DNA from: an uncultured Selenomonadales bacterium
Lineage (GTDB): Bacteria; Bacillota; Negativicutes; Selenomonadales; Selenomonadaceae
Length of the DNA stretch: 7,882 bases
NCBI GenBank assembly: GCA_937915885.1
Contig: CALGGP010000014.1
Location: 1 to 7,882, forward strand
Reading direction: 5' to 3'
Shown: in pieces, positions 6,910-7,882 of the stretch
Numbering within the stretch: position 1 is the stretch's first letter
How the letters are laid out: each line of letters starts with the position of its first letter
Notes under the pieces: model-generated
Database searches by the model: none
Told to the model about the DNA's origin: nothing
What the model saw: only the letters and a program-made list of their open reading frames with translations
Program-made: the position numbers and the translations under genes

Positions 6910-7313
6910 CACTCCTCGAGCGTCTCTATCACAAAAAATATCGCGTGCACCTTCGCGTACAATTTCCCCGCCGCGTCGAGCATCTCGCACTCGCACGTCA
7001 TTGTCTTTCGACCGTTGTGCAACACCCGCGCCCGCGTAAAAATTTTCGTCGCGAACGACACCGCATGCATGAACTCGATCGTCAAACTCATCGTCACGAC
7101 TTTTTTGCCGAGCCTCAAACATTCGGCGCCCATCGCCGTATCAGCCATCGTCGTCAGCACTCCGCCGTGGCAGATGTTGTATAAATTTACGTGCCGCTCG
7201 TCGACCGTCAGCTCGAGGACGATCGCCCCGTCGCGCTCGACCACGTCAACGCCGAGATAATCGATCACGAGATTATCATGGCAAAATTTTATGATCCGAT
7301 CGTTGCCGATCAT
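6909..7313 (-). CDS. Hotdog-fold acyl-CoA thioesterase, PaaI/4HBT family
   Basis: A 134-aa cytoplasmic protein of typical length for single-domain hotdog thioesterases, which hydrolyse acyl- or aryl-CoA thioesters as dimers of dimers. N43, the HGG turn (49-51) followed by VLTTMAD, and D58 match the active-site pattern of the PaaI branch, where the Asp at the start of the long helix activates water. The second half is strand-rich, with an NGRKTMTCECEMLDAAGKLYAK stretch ending in a typical core-strand pattern (AIFFVIE). The substrate cannot be told from sequence. ATG 7313 has a GGGGG 7 nt upstream. This is the first gene of the leftward operon, with a promoter about 35 nt upstream, and its stop overlaps the priA ribosome site. 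No functional link with priA is evident. Confidence 0.85.
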   Translation of the reverse strand: MIGNDRIIKFCHDNLVIDYLGVDVVERDGAIVLELTVDERHVNLYNICHGGVLTTMADTAMGAECLRLGKKVVTMSLTIEFMHAVSFATKIFTRARVLHNGRKTMTCECEMLDAAGKLYAKVHAIFFVIETLEE

Positions 7314-7345
7314 CGAACCGCCCCCAAAAAAAATTTTTGAAAATC

Positions 7346-7375
7346 ATGTTAGCACAGCGCCGACGAAATTGACAA
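7346..7375 (-). promoter_or_regulatory. Predicted sigma-70 type promoter of the leftward operon
   Basis: TTGTCA (7375-7370) and TAACAT (7351-7346) are separated by 18 nt, with an extended -10 TG in the proper place (TGC before TAACAT). Transcription would start near 7339 and give a leader of about 26 nt before the thioesterase ATG. No other promoter as good is seen further down the operon, so priA, the zor block and uvrC may all depend on it. Confidence 0.55.
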
Positions 7376-7397
7376 GCGTCGACGCCGGTGATAAAAT
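7369..7397 (+). promoter_or_regulatory. Predicted strong sigma-70 type promoter of rnpB
   Basis: A perfect -35 TTGACA (7369-7374), a 17-nt spacer and TAAAAT (7392-7397; 5 of 6 matches), preceded by an extended -10 TG (7389-7390). Transcription is expected to start near 7404-7406, just before the P1 helix of RNase P RNA. Its -35 box overlaps the -35 box of the leftward promoter on the other strand. Confidence 0.75.
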
Positions 7398-7407
7398 CGT
7401 CGACGAT

Positions 7408-7804
7408 GGGGCGGTGATCGAGGCAATCGCGGGCGTTGACAGCGCTCGAGGAAAGTCCGGACACCACAGAGCAGCGTGCCGGATAACGTCCGGTCGGAGT
7501 AATCTGCAAGACAGTGTCACAGAAAAGCAAACCGCCTTCGTGCAGTTCGTGCAGCCCGAAACCGGCAACGGAAGTGACTGTGCGGTGATTAACGGCGGAG
7601 GCAAGGGTGAAAAGGCGAGGCAAGAGCTCACCGACATGGCGGTAACGTCATGGGCTGATAAACCTCACGCGGTGCAATGTCGGATAGGAGATCGTTGACC
7701 CTGCTCGGCGAGGTCTCGGGTAGACAGCTTGAGCTCGTCGGCGACGGCGAGTCCAGATAAATGATTGCCTGAAAAACAGAATCCGGCTTATCGATCGCCG
7801 TCTC
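7408..7804 (+). ncRNA. rnpB: RNase P RNA, bacterial type A
   Basis: The catalytic RNA of RNase P, which removes 5' leaders from precursor tRNAs. The universal 5' core GAGGAAAGTCCGGAC is at 7448-7462 and the 3' core ACAGAATCCGGCTTA at 7776-7790; together they form helix P4 and its surroundings. CACAGAAAAGCAAACCGCC (about 7518-7536) and AGATAAATGATTGCC (about 7755-7769) are further conserved blocks. The ends were placed by helix P1: 7410-7421 pairs with 7791-7802 over 12 continuous base pairs, two of them G-U. The length of nearly 400 nt is normal for a type A RNA. The 3' edge is certain to a few bases only. Open frames over this region on both strands are not coding. Confidence 0.95.
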
Positions 7805-7837
7805 ATCTCTCATAAAAAATTTATCTCCGATCGCCTG

Positions 7838-7868
7838 CCGACCTTCGGGGTTCGGAAAAAAATTTTTT
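7838..7868 (+). terminator. Possible terminator downstream of rnpB
   Basis: An imperfect hairpin pairs CCGACC (7838-7843) with GGTTCGG (7849-7855), with one bulged T and a TTCGG loop. It is followed by A7 (7856-7862) and T6 (7863-7868). The T run is separated from the stem by seven A's, which is not ideal, and similar A/T tracts are common here. The rest of 7805-7882 shows no gene I can support. Confidence 0.3.
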
Positions 7869-7882
7869 CTCCCGCCCACCCG

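Noticed and set aside
7276..7879. Open frames on both strands across the right end
   Set aside because: They cover the RNase P RNA, whose conserved cores and closing P1 helix explain the sequence. None resembles a protein family.
1..7882. CRISPR arrays, tRNA genes, insertion sequences or attachment sites
   Set aside because: Apart from the uvrC duplication I saw no regularly spaced repeats, no cloverleaf-like T-arm sequences, no transposase or integrase motifs and no terminal inverted repeats.

Overview
The window is a compact bacterial chromosomal segment. Five of its six protein genes are firm, and all six lie on the minus strand, most likely as one transcription unit. A single RNA gene, rnpB, points the other way at the right end. 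Codon use, dense A/T tracts inside genes (AAA-AAT-TTT for Lys-Asn-Phe), TTG starts behind strong Shine-Dalgarno sites and a type A RNase P RNA fit an anaerobic Firmicutes-like bacterium. Negativicutes is my guess, at low confidence, because no rRNA or other taxonomic marker is present.

Layout in direction of transcription (right to left): a divergent promoter pair at about 7346-7397 drives rnpB to the right (about 7408-7804) and the operon to the left. The operon runs: hotdog-fold thioesterase (6909-7313), priA (4894-6894), a MotA/TolQ-like channel subunit (3473-4879), a MotB/OmpA-like subunit (2763-3470), an EH-signature protein (1433-2770), a possible 41-codon ORF or gene remnant (1329-1454), and uvrC (74-1336). 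Genes are separated by 0-2 nt or overlap, apart from about 100 nt before uvrC that the small ORF fills.

The notable element is the three-gene block at 1433-4879. Order and domain content match ZorA-ZorB-ZorC of the Zorya anti-phage system: a proton-driven inner-membrane motor with a long cytoplasmic tail, a peptidoglycan-anchored stator partner with a membrane Asp, and an EH-signature effector. The type I nuclease-helicase ZorD is absent from its usual position after zorC, where uvrC follows instead. The block sits between two DNA-processing genes, priA (helicase) and uvrC (nuclease), and both are unusually compact. PriA lacks most of the region between its 3'-DNA-binding domain and its helicase core. 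UvrC lacks the segment between its UVR motif and RNase H-like domain, and also its C-terminal helix-hairpin-helix region.

The left edge of the window carries a second copy of 72 nt of uvrC (70 of 72 identical, offset 154 nt), so the 3' end of uvrC is duplicated. The frame is broken by 1 nt next to a run of seven A's. This may be a real tandem duplication with a switchable frame, early gene decay, or an assembly artefact.
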